Positions 1 through 11,623 of a stretch of DNA of 64,000 nt are shown here, piece by piece. Numbering within the stretch: position 1 is the first letter of the stretch; the number at the start of each line of letters is the position of its first letter. Source of the stretch: Wuchereria bancrofti (lineage: Eukaryota; Nematoda; Chromadorea; Rhabditida; Onchocercidae). The notes beneath the pieces were generated by a model. That model was not told the DNA's origin. It did no database searches and worked only from the letters and a program-made list of their open reading frames with translations. The position numbers and the translations under genes are program-made. The stretch covers positions 4,476,163 through 4,540,162 of the forward strand of contig SSBO01000009.1 of NCBI GenBank assembly GCA_005281725.1, in the 5' to 3' direction.

Positions 1-1150
1 AATTGTAATAAATCGAAATATATAGATATCAGCTTGAAACGAACTGCCATACAAAATCCAGTGTTTTGCAATATAATTCCATTTGATTGCAGGAAAAAGT
101 GGAACACTAACTGCGACGGCGCCCATGAAAGTACGTGGCACCACTCCGGGAAATTCTTGATGATCATACTAGAAAACGAAATCCAGGAATTCAGACAAAA
201 AAATCTAACGAATGACAAACTAACGTTTCATACTAACGAAATTTTTAGAGTAACTCAGGATTTAAATTTCTTCAAATCCCATATTACACATAAATTTATA
301 GACTAAACATTATCTTATTTGAATATTCCTTAAACAAATATAAAATTATTTCTGCCACAAGTGAGAAATCATTAATCCACAATCCATCTCAAGTTTGTTA
401 AAAAATATGTGAATTGCTTAATATCGCGGGAATTGCTACTAATTTTATTGTTGAGACCTTCCAGTCTGACAAGCAAACTGTTTGATCTTTGTTATAAACC
501 CAATCTACCTGCAACGTCGAAATACTTAGAGTCTTCCAGTGTGACACTCACTCTTCTAACTAATTGAAGTAATGTTATAAAGTAATTCCTCTTTACTCAC
601 TGTAATTATGTGCTTTGTTGTAAGCCAGTGGTCAGTTTTTGGATACAACAAGCGCTCACTCAGTTCACTTCAGCAGACGGTGTGCGACAGTAGCAATAAC
701 AATAACAGAGTGAAAGTATGATGACACTTACGAACATTCAATGGAATGACTGACTGTTGAGATAGTAAAGAACAGTGAAGCTATTGCTCAATTGGCGACA
801 ACAAGGACAACCATTAAAAACATTTCCCAACAATAACTGAGAATTTCCTTATCTTGAAGTGATTCATATAAGACTTAAAATAGAAAATAGAAAAGCCTTA
901 TTGAGCGACTGAACTACCAATTAAAACAATGGCTATAAGCCATAGGCTTCATACAAATTATAAGTATAGAGAAATTCTGCTTAAAAAAGTCATGAAATCT
1001 TACCTTGGTAAAATTCAATTGATGGTATAGGATGTCATGAATAGCTTGTACATTGAAACTTTCTTCAACTTTTGTATAGGGTGCCATTATTATATGCAAC
1101 ACACATACTCCTATCAGAAGCCATTCTGAGAGTCGTTTGCTTCTACCCAT
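1..1150 (-). CDS. ALG12: ALG12 alpha-1,6-mannosyltransferase, 5' part (runs off the left edge)
   Basis: ALG12 adds the eighth mannose, in alpha-1,6 linkage, to the dolichol-linked N-glycan precursor in the ER lumen, using dolichol-phosphate-mannose. Two exons are visible. Exon 1 (1150-1004) encodes a hydrophobic N-terminus ([12 protein letters not shown]), then [20 protein letters not shown], the family's N-terminal signature. A GTAAGA donor follows directly. Exon 2 starts at 168 after CTAG and reads [17 protein letters not shown], a near-exact match to the next conserved ALG12 block, and stays open to base 1. The exon 2 end is not resolved: after about residue 80 the frame no longer looks family-specific, so a donor may lie inside the last 80 bases. 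The start Met has a T-rich acceptor (TTTTTTTAAG) about 25 nt upstream, consistent with trans-splicing. The valyl-tRNA synthetase gene ends 618 bp upstream on the same strand. Identification rests on motif recognition. Confidence 0.9.
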
Positions 1151-1768
1151 TGCTCGTAATTGAAGGTCAAATTCTTAAAAAAACTTTCAAACCCAAAACA
1201 TACTAATTTAAAAGTAAAAATCCAAATTCAAGCAAATTAAGTAATAGAAACACCGGAAGACAAAGCAGTTTAATGATTAACATAAGAAGTTATTTGTTAC
1301 AAACGCTTCATTAGGTTCAAACTAAATAACATAAACAAATAGAATTACGAAAAAAGGACAACAATATCGAAGTATTCTATTTTAAATCGCCTTCAAAGAT
1401 TTGCAGGCATAGAATAAATGAGACACTTTTTTCAAATTTCATAAAATTTAACTGAATGACCAGATAAGTAGCAGCTGAAGAAGTTAAAAAAATAAACAGC
1501 ATAAGAGTTCATTAGTCCAAAACCATAACAATTTGCAAAAAAAAAAAAAAAAAAATTGGAAGAGAAGACATTATAGAAAAGGAAGAAAAGAATAACCCAG
1601 CACAATTTTTAGATTTAAATTATGCCATACAGATTAGCAAAATAAATTTAAAAGAGCCGAAAATGAACAAGAAAACCTCAGAAATTTGCAACTTGCCGGT
1701 TTAGCAAAGGATTAATAAACCAGTACATCCTTTCTTTTGTATAAATTACATATTTTATACAATGATAA
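1151..1768. other. Intergenic gap between VARS 3' end and ALG12 start
   Basis: No coding sequence seen. It holds a 19-nt poly(A) run (1537-1555) and should contain the VARS 3' UTR and the trans-splice acceptor of ALG12. The gap is short enough for the two genes to share a transcript. Confidence 0.5.
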
Positions 1769-4700
1769 TCAAAATGCTTCTAATCTTTTGATTAAAGCTC
1801 CTAATTTTGAGATTTCTTCGACCATACCATTCACCACTGCATTTGCCTGTAATGAATAATGAAAGTGAATGAATAAAATTATGATAGCAAGGAAATCGTG
1901 GGATGAGAAAGATCACCGATTGTGAGTAAGCTAACAGCAAATGAAACTCATGAAAGACATGTGCAGATGTTCAATGACATGTTAAATTTAAAAAATCATG
2001 TACGTCTTAAATGTTTAAATATGACGTATATTGCTTGTTTTTATCAATTACCTGAAAAATTTTCCGCCGATGTCTTTCTACTAGATCATCTCTGGTTGCA
2101 CTTCTAGCTAATTTCTCATGTTTGTCAATTTGATGTAAAAATTGTCCTTTCCTTTTTTCTGCCTTCTGTAATCGTTTCAATAATTCTTTTTTGACTAAAG
2201 AACCATAATCACCCTGCAAAATAATGCTGAGAAAATTGATGCAGTTTTCTTATAACAGCTTCTTTCAATTAAAGAGTAAGATTAAACAGAAGTATCAGAA
2301 TTTGGTTCCTTATTTCGTATTTAAGAGTCATATTTCACGCACCAAAATAGTAACATGGACTTCGGCTGCATAACCGTGCACAGGAAAAGGCAAACTGCAA
2401 TTACTGTTTTGTTCTGTAACTGCCAACGAGAATTTGACGTTACAAAGTTCTTGAATAATGGAATGGAAATTTTTCAGGTCACAGTTTCCTCCGTAGCAAG
2501 CAACTAAAAATGGGTAAAATACGAAAGTTCACATTTAAGAGAAAGCAAACATTGATAGAGTTTTTCAAATGACTGGAAAACGCAAAGAAATATGAAACAA
2601 AACATGGTTATTTAGAAAACAATACCTTGTAACGTATTTTTTGCAGAAATCTGAAACTGTGCCCGGATAGACCTTATAGCTTTAATCACCTCCAGCACAA
2701 ATGACATATCATCCTCAAGTTTTTTATCAATCAAACAAGATTTGAAATCCTAAAAATCGAAATTTTCTAATACTAGAAGCCAAGAATTATTAAACATTAA
2801 AATTGTTTGAAAGAACTGAAAAATAAACGGGAATTAAACAAAAGCAATAAAAGTACCATCTTTGGATTAAAGACAAACGTATTGCTTTCTTGTTCTCGTT
2901 TGATGCGGTCAAAAAGATACTGGCTCACAAAAGGCATGAAAATCGAGAGATGAAACAGCGATTTTTCAATAACATCATGCAAAACTTCAGCAACTACACT
3001 TAATCTTGAGTAGTCTTTTAGCCACAATGCTTTCTTCGTTGTCTCCTAAATAATACTGCTTATAAAAAGATCTACTGCTTGATTCAGTTAAAGCCGACTT
3101 CTTCAAAAAGCGAAAAAAGCAATTAGAACTTTGAAAAAATCAAACAAAAAATGTACAAAATACTTCCTAGAGTTTTTTGAACTCAAATTTAACATAAATC
3201 TATTTTGAGGAAACTGACGATATACACATCACATAAATCATTGTAGAGAAATCTGTGCAGTGCACTCAATGCTAAATGGGGACAATCTGAATCCATTTTT
3301 TCTGACATCATCATTAAGGAACTTCCCAAACGGCTTCTTATCCAACAGTCCTAAAAAGAATATTCTGGAAGTGGTATGAGCCTTGTAATCACTGATCGAT
3401 GAGGATTTTTATTGCAGTTAATTTGACTTAATGAGGATCACTTTACTACAGGCCTAAAAATATTTGAGAATAAATTAAGTTCTGTGCTTTTCCATTCATT
3501 TGCATAGAAGAGAGTTTTGAATAGCATCACAGATCATAGATATGAAAATCAAATAATAAGTGACTAACTTCAAGACGATCGCTGCAAACTCGATCAGAAA
3601 CTTCACAACAATTTCGCCATATCTCTTCAGCATAAATACAAAGATTCCACAGCTTATTGCAAAATCTGAATTTTTTAAAATATTTCAGTGCAATTCCTGA
3701 TTTATGGAACATTAAATCTGTAACAAAAAATATGTGATAAAATAAACTTGATTTCTCACTTTAAACCTTCCTCAGCTGTTTGTAAAATGTCGATATTGAT
3801 ATCTACAGCACCAACATCATGACGGAGTAAAGCGAAACGCAAAGCATCTGGACCACATCGAGGAATTCCTCCAGGGAATCGAGATTTCAGCGAATCTGCT
3901 GCCGTTTCTAAATTTTTTAGATTGTTCCGATATCAGAATGTAAATCTAGTTTTTAATGTTTGTAGACCCTCATCATGGTAGAACCAATAACTATAACACC
4001 AAAGCATGAATACCAAGTTATTTCACAGCCTCATAAAGTGAGCTCACTTTTTTCCACCTCTGAAAGAGTACTTTTGTCAAGACGTTCCAGTATTTTCTGA
4101 ACAGAAATACCATCAACAATATCCATTGGGTCGATTACATTTCCTAACGATTTACTCATTTTTCGTCCATTTTCATCACGCACTAAGCCATGTAACACAA
4201 TTTTTGGAAAGGGCAAATAACCAGTTAAACTGAAAATTCATTTCGACAACCGCAAAACACAAGTGGAAGCATAGACATCATTTGTTCGTATCGGTAGTAA
4301 GATTCATAGAGCAAAAATAAAAAAAAAATGCTGAGAGAAGGAAATATTATGGAATGATTTGCGAATCTTTCATAAAAAAGAAAACCTATGACAAACTGTA
4401 ACCATTCGCGCCACCCAAAACCCAACAATGTCATATCCAGTTTCCAGCACAGATAATGGGATGCGATCAATTCGTTTTTTTGGCCAACCTGTAAATGAAT
4501 GGTGTCGCTTTTTCTCTAAAATTTGCTTTGAATGAAGCTATGAAGTCCGTTAAATATTTACCAAACAAAATGACTGGGATAAGTGACGAACAAAACCATG
4601 TGTCCAAGACATCTCTGTCCTGCTCCAAATTCATTCCGGTATTTGTTCTACCACTTATACGTAACGCTTCAGTCTCATTTGGGGCCACAATCCAATCGCT

Positions 4701-7700
4701 AAATAAATAATTTGCTTGGAAGACTTATGAAAATGTTAGCGTTTTGCACAATAACCTGATATATATGTTAAGTTCAAACCAAACCTATTGGAATTGGGAC
4801 GAAATGCTGGGATCCGCTGTCCCCAATCAAGCTGTCTACTCAGGCACCAGGGCTCTTTTTTATTCAACCAATTTTCCAGATGTGTCTGCATATATCTCGG
4901 AGTTACAGTAAGCTGCAAGAAAGAATAAAAATTAAGAATTGCCTAAGAAAGAGGAAACTTAAAATTCATACTTTAGGAGTTATTAAGTATTAAAATTCAG
5001 TATTTAAAACTGTACAATTAAATTGAGAATAAATGACATACCAAACCCCGCTCAATAGCTTTAAGAGCCGTATCATTCATACTGGCGCAATCCATAAACC
5101 ACTGCTTCTTAGCCATCGGTTCGATAATATCACCAGTTCGACTACATATCTTGAGTTGTTGGTCATGGTAGGGCAACGTCCCACCATATTTATCACATGC
5201 TATCAATTTTGATACTATCTAAATTTGAAGTTCAATATTACTCATGTTTTTCTAAGGTCTGCAGGAGTCTAATGAAAAACAGAATTACTTTATTCCTAGC
5301 TTCAAATCGATCTATTCCATTAAAATCGGCTGCATTTATGAGACAACCAGATTCATCGATACAAAATCGACTGCAGTCCTCATCCGATAGCTGATCTGTA
5401 TGATTTCTAGCAATAGCAAAGTCAGTAAAATTATGTGCCGGTGTTATTTTTAAAACTCCTGGAAAAAACGGAAATGAACTCGACAATCACGGCAAAACCA
5501 GTCAACGGAAATCTTGAAACTACCAAAACATATCTAATAAATTCATAAATTTAAACTAAGATATTACAAATTCAAACAAAATAACAAGGAGAGCGGTTTT
5601 TTCTTAGTAACTGTTTTACTTTAAACTAAGCACTTTACTATAAAATAGATCTCACCAACCTGTACCCTTGTCAGCTTGCACTAATGAGTCGGCTAGAACA
5701 GGTAAGATACGATCTGGAAGCAAAGGATGTCGAACGCGCAAGCCAATATACTTCACGTAACGTTCATCACTCGGATTAACAGCTAATGCGCAGTCAGCAA
5801 ACAATGTTTCCGGTCTTGTTGTTCCTACTTCTAAATAATTACTGCCGGATAAGCTGAAAAGACTGACATAGTTATTTTGCCGATATAGCTATAAAGTTTC
5901 AGAATATATTTTATTCTATAAAATTCGTCTAAGAAAACAATTATAGGAATAAAAACAATAATTCATTGAAATATAAAATGAAATAAGACCTGTTTCCACT
6001 CAAAAATTCATAACGAATTCGATGCATAACACCTACTTCAACATACTTCTCTTTTAAACCAGGTTTATTAAGCAGGAAATAATCATTTTTTCCGACATTT
6101 ACAATATCAACCTCCTAAAAATTTTACTGATATTTATTTATACATATGCTTTATATATATAATACAGTACCACTTGTTTTATCTTTATATAATAAACATT
6201 CTCTAATTGTCATTTTTTCCGACATTTACAATATCAACCTACTCTAGTTGCAGATCAGCTACGAAATGATACAGAAGTATACCTGTTCGGAAATAGTACT
6301 CCTTAAAGTCGGACACCAATTGACCATTCTCATATCATTAAATATTAAACCATTATTGTATAGTTGACAAAATGCAATCGTAACTGCTTCAGAGAATCTC
6401 TAGAAAGGAGAAAGTATTAAGAATTTGGTTTAAAAATCTAAAAGGCCATTTAATTCAAAAGTTATAAATCAAATTCGCATGCGACTTTTTCCGATCGTAA
6501 TTATTTAGAAGTAGGAATAACAAGACCAGAAGCATTGTTTGCTGATTGCATGATGAAAGTTATTTAAAGTATATTGGTTTGTATATTCGACTTCCTTTGC
6601 TTCAAAATCACACTTTACCTATTTTAGCTGACTCAGCAGGGCAAGCTAATAAGCATACAAGTTGAGACCTATTTCGTAGTAAAATGAATACTTTACAGTG
6701 AGAGTTACTGAAAGAAAGTCGCTCTTCTTGTAATTTGGTTTAGATTTATAAAAAAAATTTATAAAAAAAGAAAAAAAATATGTTACTCATATTTTTATCG
6801 CTTCAAAATTTCTATTAAATAGATTTTGCTGTGATTGTCGAATTTGTTTCGTTTTTTTTCTTTTTTCAAGACTTTAAAAATAATATCGGAACATAATTTC
6901 ACTCACTTAGCTATTGATAGAAATCAAATTTCATAATACTTCAGTGGATCTTTTACTAAATAATCTAATAATCAAATGCTATAAATATACTGTAAATTTG
7001 CAATTAATGTTTTTGAACAAACATTTCTTGTTTTCTCCAATATCTACCTAAAATCAACCAAAATAAAACAGCAGTGGCGTAATCCAAGAAATATAAAAAA
7101 TTTCACTGAATCAAATGAAAGACAAAACCCACCTACATTGTCTAACGTGTAGTACGTATTATGCCAATCAAGTGTTGCACCAAGAGCTTTCAATTGCTTT
7201 GAAATATCAACCACACGCCTAAAACATGAAATAATGGTTAAATTTCAATCCAAAATGTAAGCTTTGATAAGCTAAGCTTCAGTTCACGAAGAAAATAAAC
7301 TACCCTTTAACTTACAGATCTATATCAATAAAACAATCGTTGGAAAATTTTACTCATTCTTCCACTGTCGACATAATTCCAGGAAATCATGTTGTGTGAC
7401 CTGATGCCTTCGCATTTTTTTTTCATTCCACAGCACTCGTTCAACAACTACTTGTGTAGCGATCCCCGCATGATCAAATCCAGGATACCATATTACCTGA
7501 AAATTATGTAGTGAAAGGAATCACTGGATGAACTTCTGCAGACCGAATTAACAGATATTCATTTCAAATGAATACGATCTAATCAATTCACAACTGCACG
7601 ATATATCACATACTTGCTGTCCCTGAAGACGTCGATATCGGCACATGGCATCTTCCACAGTTACAGTCAAGGCGTGGCCAAGATGAAGATTCCCAGTAAC

Positions 7701-8222
7701 ATTTGGAGGCGGTAGAATCATCCTCAAATTACATTTTAAAAAACTCTTATTTGCTAAGTTGCAAAATCCGGAATATTAACTTAGATTTGATGAAACCAAT
7801 ATTATGCAATACAAATGAAACAACGCATTAATCTTACCGATAAACTTCGGAATCTGATTCTCTTGCTCGTGTTGATTGAACACGTTCTATCCATTTTTCA
7901 TGGTTCTTTATTACAGCATCTATGTTGAAAGAAGAGCCCCTGATATATTAAACTTCCGTCATCAGTTTTTTGAAAAAAATTCTAAAATGATCACTTCGTG
8001 CCAAATCAAAAAACTTAAGAACTGGGGACCAGCTGTGAGAAAGAGATACTGATATAATCGAGTTCATTTATATAGGACAATTATGTTGATCTAATAACAG
8101 CAAAGAATACGATTTGAATAAGAATGACTCAATAACCTCTTGCTGCTCTGAATTGAAGCGCATTTACTAGAGCAATACGGAGACTTCCTCAAATATGAAC
8201 AAATATTTCGTGGATAAATCAT
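1769..8222 (-). CDS. VARS2: Valyl-tRNA synthetase, probably the mitochondrial enzyme
   Basis: Class I synthetase that charges tRNA-Val and edits mischarged threonine. 22 exons close in frame to 996 aa: 8222-8137, 7939-7838, 7722-7614, 7496-7354, 7218-7137, 6399-6283, 6114-5990, 5853-5660, 5458-5289, 5218-5042, 4912-4785, 4698-4562, 4488-4386, 4229-4048, 3907-3767, 3717-3569, 3350-3219, 3045-2857, 2749-2626, 2503-2343, 2213-2052, 1846-1769. Residues 1-29 are Arg/Lys/Ser-rich with no acidic residue ([20 protein letters not shown]), like a mitochondrial presequence. The HIGH motif is HLGH (residues 76-79, after PPPNVTGN); KMSKS is at 581-585. The editing-domain blocks [11 protein letters not shown] and [17 protein letters not shown], the anticodon-domain block RFCNKLWN and a C-terminal coiled coil are present. 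An upstream in-frame ATG at 8327 would be removed if the TTTTTTGTCAG acceptor at 8241-8231 is the trans-splice site, so 8222 is preferred. Assignment to mitochondria rests on the presequence alone; dual use is possible. Confidence 0.93.
6083..6113 (-). repeat. 31-bp direct repeat, copy 1 (inside VARS exon 7)
   Basis: This stretch is bases 2-32 of VARS exon 7, encoding roughly VDIVNVGKN. An exact copy lies at 6210-6240 in the intron just upstream (minus-strand sense). Confidence 0.9.
6210..6240 (-). repeat. 31-bp direct repeat, copy 2 (intron 6 of VARS, pseudo-exon start)
   Basis: Exact 31/31 duplicate of the start of exon 7, 127 bp away. It follows CTAGAGTAG on the minus strand, so it keeps an AG before the copied exon start. 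The copied reading frame meets a TAG three codons after the repeat region, so it could not serve as a full exon. Confidence 0.9.
6450..6950 (+). pseudogene. Inverted decayed copy of VARS exon 8 - intron 8 - exon 9 lying in VARS intron 5
   Basis: Read on the plus strand, 6498-6551 matches the minus-strand sense of VARS exon 8 with about 5 mismatches in 54 bases and translates [17 protein letters not shown] (gene: [17 protein letters not shown]). After a gap of about 20 bp, 6565-6663 continues at about 77% identity. Similarity then runs through the exon 8 donor and intron 8 (6664 to about 6850) and into exon 9, where 6870-6925 translates [17 protein letters not shown] (gene: [17 protein letters not shown]). 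Stop codons break the frame. Because intron sequence is included, this is a DNA-level inverted duplication, not a retrocopy. The outer edges are approximate. Confidence 0.88.
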
Positions 8223-8241
8223 CGCCACATCTGACAAAAAA
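8219..8241 (-). promoter_or_regulatory. Likely trans-splice acceptor and 3-codon uORF ahead of VARS
   Basis: On the minus strand, TTTTTTGTCAG (8241-8231) is followed at once by ATGTGGCGATGA. The first ATG opens a three-codon frame (M-W-R-stop) whose TGA overlaps the proposed VARS start at 8222. The acceptor matches nematode consensus. Its use for spliced-leader addition is an inference. Confidence 0.5.
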
Positions 8242-9064
8242 TGATGGCAAGTGAATAAATTCTGATAAAAATCCGGTAAAAAATGAGCAAGAAATATATA
8301 CGGCCGTAACCGAGTTAAGTTACTCACATTATGAAGCCAGATAATCCGAAACTTAGAAGTGAAAAATCACATAGTTAGAAGAATAATTATAAACATAGCA
8401 ATTCGTTCCTACCTTCCAAGATAAAGGTTACCGATTATCTACATATCTGTCCCTCGCCTATAAATACAAATTCTCCAGCAACGATGATCTTAACAAACTT
8501 CAAGTTCTTAACTAGAAAAATTAAATGCAGCACTCAAAAAAAGGGCTCATATTCACGACAACTCTCCATCAATCGGATGATTAAATTACGACCGGACAAT
8601 TCTGACCATCTGTTTCATCACTCCGTGCAAATATGTATGCATCCAACATCAGTCCATTATGTAATATGTTGGGATACTAATTTTTATTAATTTGAAGCAA
8701 CAATAATTAATCCACGCATCATAGAAAAAGCAATAGCAAAAAGTATATCCAAATTAATGCAATATCAAATTTATTGACCTAAATAGACCAGCATTTCTCT
8801 TCACATGTACTATTCCAAATGTTTTTGTTTTCGATTTTTCATACTTGTGTTACAAGGAACAAGCTGTTCCATTAGTTTCTTTTTTTTTAATAATACAATT
8901 GATTTCAAAAATTTATTGAATTATTCTGATTAGTTAATTAAGAAACAAAATAGTTCATCTGTTAAAGGAAAACGTTTCAAAGGTTGATGTATAGTCATAC
9001 TTTATTTACAGCACAGCAGCACCAGCAAATTTCCCTGAAAGATTCTAGAACAAAGACGACGCCA
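8223..9064. other. Gap between FARS2 3' end and VARS start
   Basis: No convincing coding sequence beyond the possible upstream VARS ATG (8327). It should hold the FARS2 3' UTR and the VARS 5' UTR. Open frames here are short and low in complexity. Confidence 0.5.
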
Positions 9065-11623
9065 TCATCGCAGTATAACGCCATAATTTTCAACCATTTT
9101 TTGTCTGATTTTCAAATGAACTTGATTCACCTGCTCTTTTGTTAGAGTTTCTTCATGGCTTCGATATACCAAACGATAGGTTTGACTAGTTTTTTTCGTT
9201 CTTGGGTGTTCGAATGTATCGGTTATTTTGACCTAAAGCGAGTTAATTTTTATATGAAACTATCAAACTTTTATGTAAGTAGAAAAATGTACTCATGGAT
9301 GGTCAAATAAAAATTAAACAAATCACTAATAGAGTTATCAGTTTTCCCGGCTAAACTTATCAGATTACTCTCATATAGCATACCTGCTCAATAAGTTGAT
9401 CACCTACGGAACGTATTAAATCGCATGTTTCAGCAGCCATCTCTTTGGGACCAACACCTTCTGGAAGCCAAAATGATAGATCATAGAGCACTTGAGGATG
9501 AATACTAACAGGCATATATTTGAAATTTTCATCGGGAGATTTTCCAGCAAACTGTGTCAAGAACCCCGAATCACGGCTCCAAAATAGTCGGATATCCGAA
9601 ATCCCGTATAAAATCTGTAAAGAACGAAAGTTGTTATCCCAGGCAAAAATATACCGGAACTTAAAGGTCCCAAGATCCTTTTCAGAGAAAGATTAAGGAA
9701 TAAGTGAGAACATTCTGCCGAAGTCCAAAGTAATGCATTAACCAATCATTTCATTAAAATGAATTGCGTGCCACACAATACAATCAATAATTAACTTTCA
9801 GTCACAAAAAGTATTTCACAAAAAAGATTATAATTTACCATTGCAAGTCTTTCAAGACCCAGGCCAAATGCCCAACCAACTTTATCCACAATGCCAGCCA
9901 TCCTCAAAAGATCCTGCTCTATAATACCACAACCGAGAATCTCTATCCATCTGTTTTCATAATAAACTTCAAGCTCAAATGATGGATATGTGAATGGGAA
10001 ATCTGCACTGACCCACCTCATGTCATAATCAATGCCGAATATGTGATGACACAGAGTCTCCAAAGTTGCCTTAAATGCATCATCATAAATGCTTATGAAT
10101 AAAGCACAGGAAGCACGATATGCCTTATGACTTCATGGTTTCACCACAGAATTAAAATTCATTAAATGAACTGATACAATACTAAATATTCTCCTTATGA
10201 TTTTTATTAGCCATTGAAACCTTCAAGTCCTTAATTAAGCATTCTGCGACATCCTTTGTATGTTGTCCCTGCTTCTTTGAAGTTCTTCTGTCGTTTGCAA
10301 AAAGTGATTTCTGAAATTCGTTATACTGATGTATTTATTTTTCTTTTACAATAATATTTTATGAGGCAGGCAGAAGTGACAGCTTTCCACACATAAAAGG
10401 CCTCTAATCAAAAAAGAAATAAGGATTTTGATTTTTGATTTATACATATGTATAAAAATTCTACAATTCTACAATACAACTTTTAAACAAATAACATATT
10501 ACCGGATCTCGTTTCAGTGAACCGTCAAACAGCTCAGCAGCGGTAAACAAGCGGACGCCTTCTATTTGGTGAAAACAAGGGAAATGAAGGCTGTCAATTG
10601 CATCACGTCGATATACATCACCAATCACAAGAAAGTTATCTAGGCCTAAAAGCTAAAAACCATTAATCTGCAACAGAGCTTCAACGAAAAGATGAATTTT
10701 GTAAGAATGAAGTTAAAGGAACTAAAGTGCAGGAAAAATTAAGAAACGGACAAAGCACAATAGAAAGATTAAAATAAACAAGACTTGGGTGTTTCTACTT
10801 TCCGGATAAAAATTTGGAAGAGCATATACTTACCCAGATAGAAAAAAATTACGACAAACCTTGACTAATCAAAGAATGTTGATGCGCCGATGTATGCGCT
10901 CTTAAGCAGTAATCTTTATTGATGTAATAAGTATCCTGAATACTCCGACTGACATGATTTGCAGGTACAAGCAAGGAATCAAAATTATCAAATATAGAAA
11001 CTACTCGTGGTTGATTATCAATCACTGCAAATTGCGGAGACATTCCACCTAAACTTTTTTATGAGTGATAAGAAATCAGTTAATGGTCAAATTGCCTGTA
11101 ATTACCTAGTTTTCTTCTTTACTGTTTAATGTGTAAAGAATGACCGTTGACCTTAATAATCAATATGAACTTAACAATGCTTATCACTGTACTATTGGAA
11201 TATCTGCAACTCCACCTTTCACTTGATATTTTCCATAAATGAAATTGACAATGCGTTGTCTGAGTAAACAGAGTGGATTGTCAACTTCGAAAAGTAAACG
11301 TCTCTGTAATGTTCGCAATACAGCTGGTGATAAATTCCATTTTTCATCTGGAGATAACGAAATTCCTGGAAACAATAGATAAATTTATCCTCAGATAATA
11401 ACTGAATGCACAATATTTTTCTCTCTATTCATTCATACACACTAACTATACGGTTCAGCAAAATTAAGTTGAAAAAAAAACCTTAAAATCAGAAGTTAAA
11501 AAACTTGCCATCAAGTTCGAAATTTTGCGGTGGTGTAGACCACAGTCTGCTTGTTCTTGCTAGCCGAGAACAAGCGAAGCTTCGTTTACACAAACGCGAA
11601 AGATACACCGATTTTAAGCGCAT
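9065..11623 (-). CDS. FARS2: Phenylalanyl-tRNA synthetase, mitochondrial
   Basis: Monomeric class II enzyme that charges mitochondrial tRNA-Phe. Eight exons close to 438 aa (human FARS2 is about 451): 11623-11509, 11365-11216, 11048-10860, 10645-10503, 10310-10221, 10069-9839, 9614-9384, 9232-9065. The start is firm: [16 protein letters not shown] has an in-frame TAG two codons upstream, and residues 1-31 form an Arg-rich, acid-free mitochondrial presequence. Catalytic-core blocks follow: [35 protein letters not shown] with [10 protein letters not shown] (motif 2 region), [13 protein letters not shown] and [13 protein letters not shown] (motif 3, residues 294-306). The C-terminal part (from about residue 345, [12 protein letters not shown] to the stop) is the B8/ferredoxin-like anticodon-binding domain. 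Intron 1 must use a GC donor (GATG|GCAAGT, intron 11508-11366) to keep frame and the conserved [15 protein letters not shown] join. VARS lies 842 bp downstream on the same strand. Confidence 0.96.

Noticed and set aside
34..306. 90-codon plus-strand open frame
   Set aside because: It runs antisense across ALG12 exon 2, whose minus-strand frame carries the conserved FPGVVPRTF block.
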